Assembly: GCF_000379105.1 (NCBI RefSeq)
Contig: NZ_KB900609.1
Location: 5,868,395-5,932,394 of the forward strand
DNA length: 64,000 bases
Origin: Methylobacterium sp. WSM2598
GTDB taxonomy: Bacteria; Pseudomonadota; Alphaproteobacteria; Rhizobiales; Beijerinckiaceae
Direction of reading: 5' to 3'
The translations under genes were made by a program, and so were the position numbers. Positions 24,190-34,701 of this stretch are shown in pieces (within the stretch, counting starts at the first letter, position 1; every line of letters starts with the position of its first letter). The notes beneath the pieces were generated by a model that ran no database searches, had not been told where the DNA came from, and worked only from the letters and a program-made list of their open reading frames with translations.

Positions 24190-26241
24190 ATGGCTGGCAC
24201 CCCGGCGACCCCTCCCGGCAACCCGCTCCTGGACCCGGTCTGGACGACGCCCCACGGAGTGCCGCCCTTCGAGCGGATCGAACCCGCCCATTACGAACCC
24301 GCCTTCGCCGGGGCGCTCGCGGCGCACGAGGCCGAGATCGCCGTCATCGCCGGGAGCGCGGAGCCGGCGAGCTTCGCCAACACGGTCGCGGCGCTCGAGC
24401 GCTCGGGCCAGGCGCTCAAGCGCGTCGGCGGCGTGTTCTTCAACCTCGCCGGCAGCCACACCAATCCGGACCTGCAGGCGGTGGAGCGGGTCATGGCGCC
24501 GCGCCTCGCCCGGCACCACAGCGCGCTCTTCCTCAACGGGGCGCTCTGGGCCCGGGTGAGGGCGGTCGACGGGGCGGACCTGTCGGAGGAGGAGGCCCGC
24601 GTCCTCGACCGCTACCGCACGCTCTTCCGCCGGGCCGGGGCCGATCTCGACCCCGCCGCCAAGGAGCGCATGGCCGCGATCGCGGCGCGGCTCGCCGAAC
24701 TCGCGACCCGCTTCTCGCAGAACCTGCTCGCCGACGAGAGCGGCTTCGTGCTGCCGCTCGAGACCGAGGAGGACCTCGCCGGGCTGCCGCCCTTCCTGCG
24801 GGCCGCCGCCGCCCGGGCCGCGGCGGAGCGGGGAAAGGGCGGCCACGTCATCACCCTGGCCCGCTCGCTGATCGAGCCGTTCCTGGTCTTCTCGACCCGA
24901 CGCGACCTGCGCGAGCGCGCCTACACGGCCTGGATCCGGCGCGGCGAGAACGGGGGCGAGACGGACAACCAGGCGATCATCGCCGAGACCCTGCAGCTGC
25001 GCGCCGAGCGGGCGCGGCTCCTCGGCTACCCGAACTTCGCCGCGTTCAAGCTCGCCGACACGATGGCGGAGACGCCCGAGGCGGCGCTGGCGCTGCTGCG
25101 CGACGTCTGGGCGCCCGCCCGCGCGCGGGCCGCGGCGGAGCGCGGCCGGCTGCAGGGGCTGATCCGCGACGAGGGCGGCAACTTCGCCCTGGCGCCCTGG
25201 GACTGGCGCCACTACGCGGAGAAGCTCCGGCGGGCCGAGCACGACCTCGACGAGGGCGAGATCAAGCCGTACCTGCCCCTCGACGGGGTGATCGCGGCCT
25301 GTTTCGACACCGCCTCGCGCCTGTTCGGCCTGCGCTTCGCGGAACTGGCCGAGGTCCCGCGCTACCACCCCGACGTCCGGGCCTGGGAGGTGCGCGACCG
25401 CGACGGCTCGGTCGTCGGCCTGTTCCTCGGCGACTACTTCGCGCGGCCGAGCAAGCGCTCCGGCGCCTGGATGAGCGCCTTCCGCTCGCAGGAGCGGCTC
25501 ACCGGCGAGGTCACCCCGATCATCGTCAACGTGATGAACTTCGCCAAGGGCGCCGAGGGCGAGCCCGCGCTCCTGTCCTTCGACGATGCCCGCACGCTGT
25601 TCCACGAATTCGGCCACGCCCTGCACGGCCTGCTCTCGAGCGTCACCTACCCGCTCCTCGCCGGCACGGCGGTGGCGGGCGACTTCGTGGAACTGCCCTC
25701 GCAGCTCTACGAGCATTGGCTGGAGCAACCGCAGGTGCTGCGGGCCCATGCCCGCCACTACCGCACCGGCGAGCCGATGCCCGAGGCCCTGCTGCAGCGG
25801 CTCCTCGCCGCCCGCACCTTCAACCAGGGCTTCGCCACCGTCGAGTACGCCGCCTCGGCGATCGTCGACCTCGACCTGCACCTGTCGGAGGCGGCCGAGG
25901 CGGGACTCGATGTCGGGTCCTTCGAGGCCGAGACCCTGACCCGGATCGGGATGCCGGCCGAGATCAGCATGCGCCACCGCTCGCCGCACTTCGCCCACAT
26001 CTTCGCGGGCGGCTACGCGGCGGGCTACTATTCCTACCTGTGGTCCGAGGTGCTGGACGCGGACGCCTTCGACGCCTTCCGCGAGGCCGGCGACATCTTC
26101 GACCCCGAGACCGCGCAGCGCCTGCGCACCTTCGTGTACGGGGCCGGAAACCTGCGCGACGCGCGCCGCGCCTACACGGCCTTCCGGGGCAGGTTGCCGA
26201 GCATCGACCCGCTCCTGCGCAAGCGCGGGCTCGCCGCCTGA
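24190..26241 (+). CDS. dcp: M3-family metallopeptidase, peptidyl-dipeptidase Dcp
   Basis: Zinc carboxypeptidase that removes dipeptides from peptide C-termini; thimet-oligopeptidase family. The ATG at 24190 (MAGTPATPPGNPLL) gives 683 aa, close to E. coli Dcp (681). The zinc motif HEFGH lies in LFHEFGHALHGL near residue 473, with the third ligand Glu downstream in DFVELPSQLYEHW. The substrate-binding tyrosine and histidine region GGYAAGYYSYLWSEVLDAD is near 605. OpdA/PrlC is the alternative M3 branch; the length and C-terminus favour Dcp. It is transcribed alone. Confidence 0.9.
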   Translation: MAGTPATPPGNPLLDPVWTTPHGVPPFERIEPAHYEPAFAGALAAHEAEIAVIAGSAEPASFANTVAALERSGQALKRVGGVFFNLAGSHTNPDLQAVERVMAPRLARHHSALFLNGALWARVRAVDGADLSEEEARVLDRYRTLFRRAGADLDPAAKERMAAIAARLAELATRFSQNLLADESGFVLPLETEEDLAGLPPFLRAAAARAAAERGKGGHVITLARSLIEPFLVFSTRRDLRERAYTAWIRRGENGGETDNQAIIAETLQLRAERARLLGYPNFAAFKLADTMAETPEAALALLRDVWAPARARAAAERGRLQGLIRDEGGNFALAPWDWRHYAEKLRRAEHDLDEGEIKPYLPLDGVIAACFDTASRLFGLRFAELAEVPRYHPDVRAWEVRDRDGSVVGLFLGDYFARPSKRSGAWMSAFRSQERLTGEVTPIIVNVMNFAKGAEGEPALLSFDDARTLFHEFGHALHGLLSSVTYPLLAGTAVAGDFVELPSQLYEHWLEQPQVLRAHARHYRTGEPMPEALLQRLLAARTFNQGFATVEYAASAIVDLDLHLSEAAEAGLDVGSFEAETLTRIGMPAEISMRHRSPHFAHIFAGGYAAGYYSYLWSEVLDADAFDAFREAGDIFDPETAQRLRTFVYGAGNLRDARRAYTAFRGRLPSIDPLLRKRGLAA

Positions 26242-26359
26242 GGACCGCACCCCGGCGCGGGGCGACCCCGCGCCGCTCCGCAGCCCCTGAGGCGCTAACC
26301 ATTCGGTAAAGAACTATCGTTAACCAAAAGCTTCCAGGACGGCGAGGAAGCTTTTCGTC

Positions 26360-27247
26360 ATGAGCGACGGCAAGGATCAGGCCGGGGACGCGCCCGGCAC
26401 GAAGGCGGCCTCCGCGGAGGGGCGTCTCAAGGACGTGGCGGCGCGCGCCCGGGCGGCCCTTCCGCGGCTGCGGCGCCCGCGCGTCAAGCTCGGCCTGCCG
26501 GTCGCGGCGCTGATCGGCGGCCTCTGCGTCGGGGCCTTCGGCGGCGGCGCCGCGGTGGCGCTGATGGGGAAGGGCGCGCGGGCGGAGCGCGCGGCGGTCG
26601 GCCTCGCCGAGTGGAAGAAGTTGGCGACGCGCCTCGACGCGCAGGCCGCGGAATCCGCCCGCCTCGCCGGCGACCTCAAGCTCGTGAAGGAGCGCTCCGG
26701 CGCCGCGCAGGCGGCCGCCGAGGCCGCGCGGAGCGAGGCGGCGGCGCAGTTCGGTCAAATGGCCGAGCGGCTGGAGCGGATCGGCAAGGTCGGGAGCGAC
26801 GCGGCGGCCAAGCTCGCCGGCCTCTCCGACCGGATCGAGCATCTCGACCGCGAGCAGCAGGCCCGCGTGGCGGCCCTCGGCGAGCGGCTCGACCGCCAGC
26901 GCGCGGCGGCGCCGGCCCCGGTGGCGGTCGCGCCCGCGCCGGCGCCGGCCCCGAAGCTCGCGAGCGCCGAGCCGACCCTGACCGGGAGCCTGCCGGACAA
27001 GCCCGCGGCCAAGCCCGCCGCGCCGGCCGCGCCCAGCGCCCCGACCGCGCCCGCGATGGTGGACAGCTGGGTGCTGCGCGACGTCTACGACGGCGTGGCG
27101 ATGATCGAGAACCGCAACCGGCGCCTGATCGAGGTGGGCCCGGGCGACACGGTGCCGGGCGTCGGGCGCGTCGAGGCGATCGAGCGCCGGGGCAAGGCCT
27201 GGGTCGTGGTGACCAGCCGGGGCCTGATCACGCCGCAGATCTGGTGA
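26360..27247 (+). CDS. Membrane-anchored coiled-coil protein, hypothetical
   Basis: 295-aa protein with a basic N-terminus (RLRRPRVK), one membrane helix at about 47-70 (LGLPVAALIGGLCVGAFGGGAAVALMG), a long Ala-rich coiled coil (~80-175), a Pro/Ala linker, and a C-terminal ~65-residue domain (SWVLRDVYDGVAMIENRNRRLIEVGPGD ... GVGRVEAIERRGKAW). The C-terminal domain is common in Rhizobiales hypothetical proteins, where it is periplasmic. The role is unknown; pole or septum organisation is only a thought from the shape. The upstream 118 bp includes an AT-richer stretch (AAAGAACTATCGTTAACC) that could be the promoter. Confidence 0.75.
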   Translation: MSDGKDQAGDAPGTKAASAEGRLKDVAARARAALPRLRRPRVKLGLPVAALIGGLCVGAFGGGAAVALMGKGARAERAAVGLAEWKKLATRLDAQAAESARLAGDLKLVKERSGAAQAAAEAARSEAAAQFGQMAERLERIGKVGSDAAAKLAGLSDRIEHLDREQQARVAALGERLDRQRAAAPAPVAVAPAPAPAPKLASAEPTLTGSLPDKPAAKPAAPAAPSAPTAPAMVDSWVLRDVYDGVAMIENRNRRLIEVGPGDTVPGVGRVEAIERRGKAWVVVTSRGLITPQIW

Positions 27248-27250
27248 GGG

Positions 27251-27427
27251 TCAGGCCGCCTCGTCCGACTTGTCGGCCGGCTTCGCGGGGTCGGCCAAGC
27301 CCTCGCGCACGCGGCGTCGGCCGCGGGCCTTGGCTTGGCCGCGCAGGGCCTTGGTCGGGTGCAGGATCTCGGCGAGGCGGGCGAGGGCCTCTGTGTCGTC
27401 GAGATGGCGGGCGTCGAAATCGGGCAT
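27251..27427 (-). CDS. Small charged hypothetical protein
   Basis: 58-aa open frame starting MPDFDARHLDDTEALARLAE with GGGGGA a few bases upstream. Acidic first third, strongly basic middle (KARGRRRVREGL). It converges with the coiled-coil gene, 3 bp apart. No family recognised. Confidence 0.5.
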   Translation of the reverse strand: MPDFDARHLDDTEALARLAEILHPTKALRGQAKARGRRRVREGLADPAKPADKSDEAA

Positions 27428-27921
27428 AGCGGTCCCCCGGGCGCGGAGCCCGTGGCTGGTGGGGTACGCGTACGCATACAGGATACTGAGAAACACGGAG
27501 CGAGCTGAACAGTTCCGCCCGCGTCGTGGCTCCATGCAAAAAGTTTTGCACCTCCCCCGCAAGTCCCGAGGACTTGGGCGGTTCGGCTTTCGCAAGAAGT
27601 AGTGAACAGTCGCCGCGATGGATGTGCGGCAGCGCACGCAGATTTCCCCGCTGCGCTGCGGGACGTCGGCGCCCGGCGCGCGAAGCATCGCGCGCTGGTT
27701 GCTGCCGGCCGACCACGCGACGGCCACGGGATGACCGGCTCAGGGGATCACAGGTTGCGGGTCGCCCGGCGGCCGGCCCGATGCGGCGAAGCAGGCCGCC
27801 CCGGCCTCGTGAAGGGCTCCGGCGCCCCGCGCGCTCCCGCAGGGACGAATCGGGTCCGCCGCCGGGCTCGCCAGCGCCGCGCGGCGATCGTGCGGGCCCC
27901 GTGGCGCCGGGGCCGCGACGC
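27428..27921. other. Intergenic region with a perfect small palindrome
   Basis: No convincing protein gene. The stretch 27470-27610 is AT-richer than the surroundings and contains CAAGTCC-CGA-GGACTTG (27560-27576), a perfect 7-bp hairpin, and an A-rich AAAAAGTTTTGC just before it. It could be a promoter/operator region for the gene at 27251 or a small RNA; neither is shown. Confidence 0.4.
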
Positions 27922-28107
27922 TCAGTTGCGGGTGATGCGCGCCGATTGCGCCATCCGGATCAGTTCGCGGGCGGTCAGTCCGCGACGCTCCTGCTCGCCC
28001 TCGGCCGGAGGCCCGGCCAGGGCCGGCGCGGGCGGCGCCCCCGCCCGCGCTCCGGGCTGCGGCTCCCGGGAGAGCCGGACGCGCCACACCCTCGCCAAAG
28101 CCAGCAT
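27922..28107 (-). CDS. Small hypothetical protein
   Basis: 61-aa open frame: MLALARVWRVRLSREPQPG, a Pro/Ala-rich middle, then RRGLTARELIRMAQSARITRN, which looks like an ordered helical C-terminus. A G-run (GGGGGG) precedes the ATG at 28107. It is weakly supported; the C-terminal pattern is the main reason to keep it. Confidence 0.4.
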   Translation of the reverse strand: MLALARVWRVRLSREPQPGARAGAPPAPALAGPPAEGEQERRGLTARELIRMAQSARITRN

Positions 28108-28258
28108 GCTCAACCCCCCGCTGCAAATCACCCGGTAAGCTTAACAACGTTTTGCCGGGCAGGGTATTCTTGAAGCGCCCGCGCACCGCCCTACCGGCCG
28201 GCATGAACCGCGGCGATGGGCGCAACGTGCGTGCGCATCAGGCGGACGAAAGCTCGGC

Positions 28259-29158
28259 TCACGCGGTGTCCTCGCGCAGGAGCTCGGTATTGATCGCGAA
28301 GGCCGCCATGGCGCCCTCCGCGGCGGCCACGATCGCGAACTGCACCCGGCGCGAGGCGTCGCCCGCCACGTAGAGGCCCGGGACGTTCGACTGCTCGTAG
28401 TCGCGCGTCGGCACGGTGCCCTTCGGGGTGAGGTCGCAGCCGAGCCGCGCGACGAGGGGCGAGGGAACGCACTCGGCGGGAGTGAAGAACATGGCGCCGC
28501 AGGGCAGGGCGGCGCCGTCCCGGAAGCGGATGCGGGCGAGGCGCCCGTCCTCGCCCTCGACGCGGGCGACCGGGCGCTCGTCGAGGCGGATGCCCTGGCG
28601 CGCGAGCCGCGCGCGGTCCTCCCCGGAGAGGTGCTCCGCCGGCCCGTCGCTGCACAGGGTCAGGTCCCGGGTCCAGGCGGTGAGTTCCAGGGCGAGGCCC
28701 TTGCCGCAGCCGCCGCGTCCGTAGACCGCCACCGGCGCGTCGCGGTTCTCGTAGCCGTCGCAATAGGGGCAGTGGTGCACGCCGCGCCCCCAGAAGTCGC
28801 GGAATCCCTCGACGGGCGGCAATTCGGTGGCGAGCCCGGTGGCGAGGACGAGGCGGCGGGCGGCCTCGCGCCGGCCATCCGCCAGAACCACGGTGAAGCC
28901 TTCCTCGTCGCGCCGCGCGTCGGCCACGTCGGCGTCGCGGACCTCGACGGTCGGGTAGCGGGAGAGTTCGGCCCGGCCCTGGTCGCGCAGGGCGCCCGGG
29001 GGGCAGCCGTCATGGCCGAGATAGCCGTTCATGCGCGGCGTCACGGCGTTGCGGGGGTGCCCGGCGTCGAGGAGCAGCACGGTGCGGCGGCAGCGGCCGA
29101 GCACCAGGGCCGCGCTCAGACCCGCGGGCCCGCCGCCCACGATGATGACGTCGTACAT
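28259..29158 (-). CDS. Thioredoxin-reductase-like FAD/NAD(P) oxidoreductase
   Basis: Flavoprotein disulfide reductase of the low-molecular-weight TrxR family. The FAD motif is VIIVGGGPAGLSAALVLGR at residues 4-22 and the redox pair is CPYC in HHCPYCDGYE near 128. A second Gly motif, VYGRGGCGKGLALEL, replaces the canonical NADPH-binding GxGxxA. The C-terminal FAD block is VPGLYVAGDAS near 265. 299 aa, shorter than true TrxB (~320). Its electron acceptor is unknown; neighbouring grxD and bolA suggest a redox context, though a terminator separates them. Confidence 0.85.
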   Translation of the reverse strand: MYDVIIVGGGPAGLSAALVLGRCRRTVLLLDAGHPRNAVTPRMNGYLGHDGCPPGALRDQGRAELSRYPTVEVRDADVADARRDEEGFTVVLADGRREAARRLVLATGLATELPPVEGFRDFWGRGVHHCPYCDGYENRDAPVAVYGRGGCGKGLALELTAWTRDLTLCSDGPAEHLSGEDRARLARQGIRLDERPVARVEGEDGRLARIRFRDGAALPCGAMFFTPAECVPSPLVARLGCDLTPKGTVPTRDYEQSNVPGLYVAGDASRRVQFAIVAAAEGAMAAFAINTELLREDTA

Positions 29159-29229
29159 GGAACCATCCGCCGCTGCCGCCCCTCTCGGGTACAGACGCGG
29201 CCGGGGGCGGAGGGTTCACGGCGGGCACG

Positions 29230-29250
29230 AAAAAGGGCGCTCGCGCGCCC
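29230..29250 (-). terminator. Rho-independent terminator of the bolA-grxD unit
   Basis: GGGCGC, loop TCGC, GCGCCC, with AAAAA (29230-29234) that reads as a T-tract on the minus strand. It is 30 bases past the grxD stop. Confidence 0.75.
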
Positions 29251-29280
29251 CCTCCCGTGCCGGTCCGGCGGTGTTCGCCC

Positions 29281-29619
29281 TCAGGCGGCGGCGGTCTTGA
29301 CCGCGATGCCCTTCTCGGAGAGCAGCTGCTGCAGCTCGCCCGACTGGAACATCTCGCGGGTGATGTCGCAGCCGCCGACGAACTCGCCCTTCACGTAGAC
29401 CTGCGGGATGGTCGGCCAGTTCGAGTAGGCCTTGATGCCCTCGCGGATCTCCATGTCCTCCAGCACGTTCACGCCCTTGTAGGGCACGCCGAGGTAGTTG
29501 AGGATCTGCGCGACCTGGCCGGAGAACCCGCACATCGGGAATTGCGGCGTGCCCTTCATGAACACGACAACGTCCTGGGACTTGATCTCGCTCTCGATGC
29601 GGCTGTTGATGTCGGTCAT
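29281..29619 (-). CDS. grxD: Monothiol CGFS glutaredoxin (Grx4 type)
   Basis: Iron-sulfur-binding monothiol glutaredoxin; with BolA it forms a [2Fe-2S] complex used in cluster delivery and iron sensing. 112 aa starting MTDINSRIESEIKSQDVV at 29619. The active site CGFS lies in KGTPQFPMCGFSGQVA near residue 29, and WPTIPQVYVKGEFVGGCDI near 70 is the glutathione/cluster-binding block. It follows bolA by 55 bp in the same direction, so the pair is probably one transcript ending at the terminator at 29230. Confidence 0.95.
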   Translation of the reverse strand: MTDINSRIESEIKSQDVVVFMKGTPQFPMCGFSGQVAQILNYLGVPYKGVNVLEDMEIREGIKAYSNWPTIPQVYVKGEFVGGCDITREMFQSGELQQLLSEKGIAVKTAAA

Positions 29620-29674
29620 GATGTCCTCTCGGTGCGGGCGGTGCGGCGCGCCCGCCGGCAGCTGATGCGGTGCC

Positions 29675-29911
29675 CTAATCCTGGGGGACGCCCGTGGTGA
29701 GCGCAAGCGCGTGAAGCACGCCGCCCATGCGACCCTGCAATGCACCATAGACCATCTGATGCTGCTGCACCCGCGACTTGCCCTTGAAGGCGGCCGACAC
29801 AACGGTGGCGGCGTAGTGGTCGCCGTCGCCGGCGAGGTCGCGGATCTCGACCGTCGCGTCCGGGAGGGCCTCCCGGATCATCGTCTCGATCTCGCGGGCG
29901 TCCATGGGCAT
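29675..29911 (-). CDS. BolA-family protein
   Basis: 78-aa BolA protein, partner of the CGFS glutaredoxin encoded 55 bp downstream. It shows the family pattern: IREALPDATVEIRDLAGDGDHYAATVVSA, and the conserved His in SRVQQHQMVYGAL near residue 51. The short form (BolA2/YrbA type) fits its link with grxD. It begins 40 bp after the purL stop, so read-through from purL is possible; purL-bolA-grxD order is frequent in alphaproteobacteria. Confidence 0.9.
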   Translation of the reverse strand: MPMDAREIETMIREALPDATVEIRDLAGDGDHYAATVVSAAFKGKSRVQQHQMVYGALQGRMGGVLHALALTTGVPQD

Positions 29912-29951
29912 CGAAGCGTTCTCCGTCTCCGCCGGGATCCGGCCCTCGGGA

Positions 29952-32165
<2,214 letters not shown>

Positions 32166-32383
32166 GCGGCACCCTCTGCGGCGGCCTCGCGGTCGAGGCC
32201 CAGCGCATACGGCAGCCGGGGGAGGGAGGGCAATGGGCGCGGACCCGCGAGGGCGCATCGGCCCGCGCATTTGCCAGCTTGGCGGCGAGGGTTTCCCCGG
32301 TCGGAGAGGGAGGCGACCGTGCCGGGAGCGGAGCAACGGCCTTGCCGCCGAGGCGCCTCGGCGGAATGCTCCGGGCGGGCGCC

Positions 32384-34231
32384 TCAGCCGGCGCGCTTGG
32401 CGGCGTCGGCGAGGAAATCCGCGATCGTCGCGACGAAGGCCTCGCCGTAGGCCTCGCGCTTGCGCTCGCCGACGCCGTGGACCGAGCGCAGGGCCCAGAG
32501 GTCGACCGGCTTCGCGCGGGCCATCTCGACCAGGGTGCGGTCGGGGAAGATCATGTAGGCGGCAACGCCCTCCTGGCGGGCCAGGGTGGCGCGCAGGCCG
32601 CGCAGGTGCTGGAACAGGGCCTCGTCCTCGGACGAGAGGCCGAGCGTGTCGTCGCGCTCCGCCCCGCGGGCCCGGCGCTCCTTGGGGGCCTTCGGCTCGG
32701 GGTCCGGGCGCAGCTGCACGGGCTCGCGCCCGAACAGGATCGCCTCGCCCTTCTCGGTCATGGCGAGGCCGCCATAGCCGTCCTGGTTCTCGGCGACGGC
32801 GCCGGCCGCGAAGAGCTGGCGCAGGATCGAGCGCCACGCCGCGACCGGCTTGTCGGCCCCGACGCCGAAGGTCTTGAGCTTGGTGTGGCCGTTGCGCCGG
32901 ATCTGGTCGGTCTCCTTGCCGTGGACGAGGTCGCAGACATAGGCGGCGCCGAAGCGCTGGCCGGTGCGCACGATCGCCGAGAGCACCTTCTGGGCCGCCA
33001 CGGTGCCGTCGACCAGCGCCACGCCGCCCCGGCAGAGGTCGCAGCGCCCGCACGGGGCGCTCGCCTCGCCGAAATAGGCGAGGAGCGACTGGCGGCGGCA
33101 GGTGGCGCCCTCGCAGAGCGCGATCATCGCGTCGAGCTTGCGGCGCTCGACCCGGCGGCGCTCGTCCGGGATGTCCTTCTCCTCGATCTGGCGGCGGCGC
33201 AGGGCCATGTCGTCGAGGCCGTAGAGGGTGAGCGTGTCGGCCGGCAGCCCGTCGCGGCCGGCGCGGCCGATCTCCTGGTAGTAGCCCTCGACGTTCGAGG
33301 GCATGTCGGCGTGGCAGACGAAGCGCACGTCCGGCTTGTTGATGCCCATGCCGAAGGCGACGGTCGCCACCATGACCATGCCGTCCTCCTGCAGGAAGGC
33401 GTCCTGGTTGCGCATCCGCGTGCCCTGGTCGAGGCCCGCATGGTAGGGCAGGGCGTTGACGCCCTCCTCCTGCAGCATCTGGGCGAGCTGCTCGGTGCGC
33501 TTGCGCGACGAGCAGTAGACGATGCCGCTCTCCGACCGGCGGGTGCGCAGGAAGCGGCTGATCTGCCGGGTCGGGTGCTCCTTGGGGGCGAAGGTGAGCC
33601 GGATGTTCGGCCGGTCGAAGGAGTGGACGAAGATCTCGGGCCTGCGCCCGGCCGGGAAGAGCCGCTCGGTGATGTCGGCCCGCGTCGCCGTGTCGGCGGT
33701 GGCGGTGAGCGCCACCATCTGGACGCCGCCCAGGGCCTCGCGGGCGCGGGCGAGCTCCCGGTATTCCGGCCGGAAGTCGTGGCCCCATTGCGAGACGCAA
33801 TGCGCCTCGTCGACGGCGAGGCGCCGCACGCCCGCGCCCTGCAGCGCCTCGATCAGCCCCTCCATCAGCAGGCGCTCGGGCGAGACGAAGAGGAGGCGCA
33901 GGTCACCGGCGCGGATCTGGCGCCACGCCGCCTTGGCGCTCGCCTCGTCGACGCTCGAATTGAGGGTGGCGGCCGCGACCCCGAAGCCGCGCATCTGCTG
34001 CACCTGGTCGTGCATGAGCGCGATCAGCGGCGAGACCACCACGGTGAGGGCGCGCTCGACCAGGGCCGGGAGCTGGTAGGTCATCGACTTGCCGGAGCCG
34101 GTCGGCATCACGGCGAGCACGTCGCGCCCGTCGAGCACGGCGCCGATCACCTCCGCCTGGCCGGGCCGGAAATCCTCGTAGCCGAAGGTCGTCTGAAGGG
34201 CGGCGCGGGCCTCGTCGAGGCGTGAGGTCAT
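32384..34231 (-). CDS. recQ: ATP-dependent DNA helicase RecQ
   Basis: 3'-5' helicase of recombination repair. 615 aa: Walker A in VMPTGSGKSMTYQLP near residues 42-56, the DEAH-type box as AVDEAHCVSQWGHDFRPEY near 138, motif VI QEIGRAGRDGLPA near 316, the RQC zinc cysteines (CRRQSLLAYFGE ... CGRCDLCRGG) near 375-400 and a C-terminal HRDC domain (FQHLRGLRATLARQEGV ... VHGVGERK). Full length, with all domains. It is separated from purL by 217 bp and from recF by a 470-bp region with a vapBC remnant. Confidence 0.96.
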   Translation of the reverse strand: MTSRLDEARAALQTTFGYEDFRPGQAEVIGAVLDGRDVLAVMPTGSGKSMTYQLPALVERALTVVVSPLIALMHDQVQQMRGFGVAAATLNSSVDEASAKAAWRQIRAGDLRLLFVSPERLLMEGLIEALQGAGVRRLAVDEAHCVSQWGHDFRPEYRELARAREALGGVQMVALTATADTATRADITERLFPAGRRPEIFVHSFDRPNIRLTFAPKEHPTRQISRFLRTRRSESGIVYCSSRKRTEQLAQMLQEEGVNALPYHAGLDQGTRMRNQDAFLQEDGMVMVATVAFGMGINKPDVRFVCHADMPSNVEGYYQEIGRAGRDGLPADTLTLYGLDDMALRRRQIEEKDIPDERRRVERRKLDAMIALCEGATCRRQSLLAYFGEASAPCGRCDLCRGGVALVDGTVAAQKVLSAIVRTGQRFGAAYVCDLVHGKETDQIRRNGHTKLKTFGVGADKPVAAWRSILRQLFAAGAVAENQDGYGGLAMTEKGEAILFGREPVQLRPDPEPKAPKERRARGAERDDTLGLSSEDEALFQHLRGLRATLARQEGVAAYMIFPDRTLVEMARAKPVDLWALRSVHGVGERKREAYGEAFVATIADFLADAAKRAG

Positions 34232-34351
34232 CGGGTCCCTGCTTCAAGGTCGGGCGGGCGCCGCGTCCCGCCTCCGGTTCGGGGCCGTCGCGGCGATCGC
34301 GGCCGGCCCGGGTCGACACAGCTCTCCGGGCGTCCCAAAGGCAGGGTCTCG

Positions 34352-34560
34352 ATGCCCCTGAACGACCAGGACGACGAGGTGGAGCGCCTCGCCGCGACGC
34401 TGGCGTCGATCGCGCGCGTGAGCAAGACGGATGCCGTGCGTATGGCACTCACGAACGCGCCGCAACGGCGCCAAGCGTCACGCATCGCGCGTCGGGGGAC
34501 GCCCCCCTTGCGCGAGCGCGCCAAACCGATCCAGGAGCGCGTCGCGCGCGATCCGGCCAC
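34352..34560 (+). pseudogene. VapB-type antitoxin remnant
   Basis: The reading frame starting at the ATG at 34352 (MPLNDQDDEVERLAATLAS, then IARVSKTDAVRMALTNAPQR) matches the pattern of Rv0623/PSK-type VapB antitoxins, whose N-terminus binds DNA. Residues to about 69 still fit (LRERAKPIQERVARDP). The frame then runs on with no stop into DNA antisense to recF, so the native C-terminus is lost. GGCAGGG precedes the ATG. Together with the vapC end at 34609-34695 it marks a decayed toxin-antitoxin locus. The call rests on pattern recognition only. Confidence 0.5.
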
Positions 34561-34571
34561 CGGCTCGGCAG

Positions 34572-34617
34572 ATGGTCTTCGCCGAACCGGCATCCCCTTC
34601 GTCGGACCATGCTCCCG
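34572..34617 (+). repeat. Fragment of palindromic repeat family C
   Basis: 46 bases that match 38 of 46 with the right half of the unit at 43021-43126 (shared core CGAACCGGCATCC and TTCGTCGGA). It lies exactly at the junction between the vapB-like and vapC-like remnants, so repeat insertion may have caused the loss. Confidence 0.6.
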
Positions 34618-34695
34618 CGCGTGCCGCCCGACGTGCCCCTGCCCTTCGTCGGCGACGATGTCGTGCGGACCGACATTCCCTCCGCCCGCCCCTGA
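34609..34695 (+). pseudogene. VapC-type toxin C-terminal remnant
   Basis: The last codons read PDVPLPFVGDDVVRTDIPSARP and a stop (TGA at 34693-34695). Typical PIN-domain VapC toxins end with a PLLFVGDDFARTDI-like strand, so this appears to be the end of a vapC whose first ~110 codons (with the catalytic Asp residues) are deleted. Same strand as the vapB-like remnant. Confidence 0.45.
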
Positions 34696-34701
34696 GGCGG
34701 C

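Noticed and set aside
27602..28225. Overlapping open frames on both strands in the gap before the thioredoxin-reductase-like gene
   Set aside because: Arg/Ala/Pro-rich compositions without motifs; only the short minus-strand frame 27922-28107 was kept, at low confidence.
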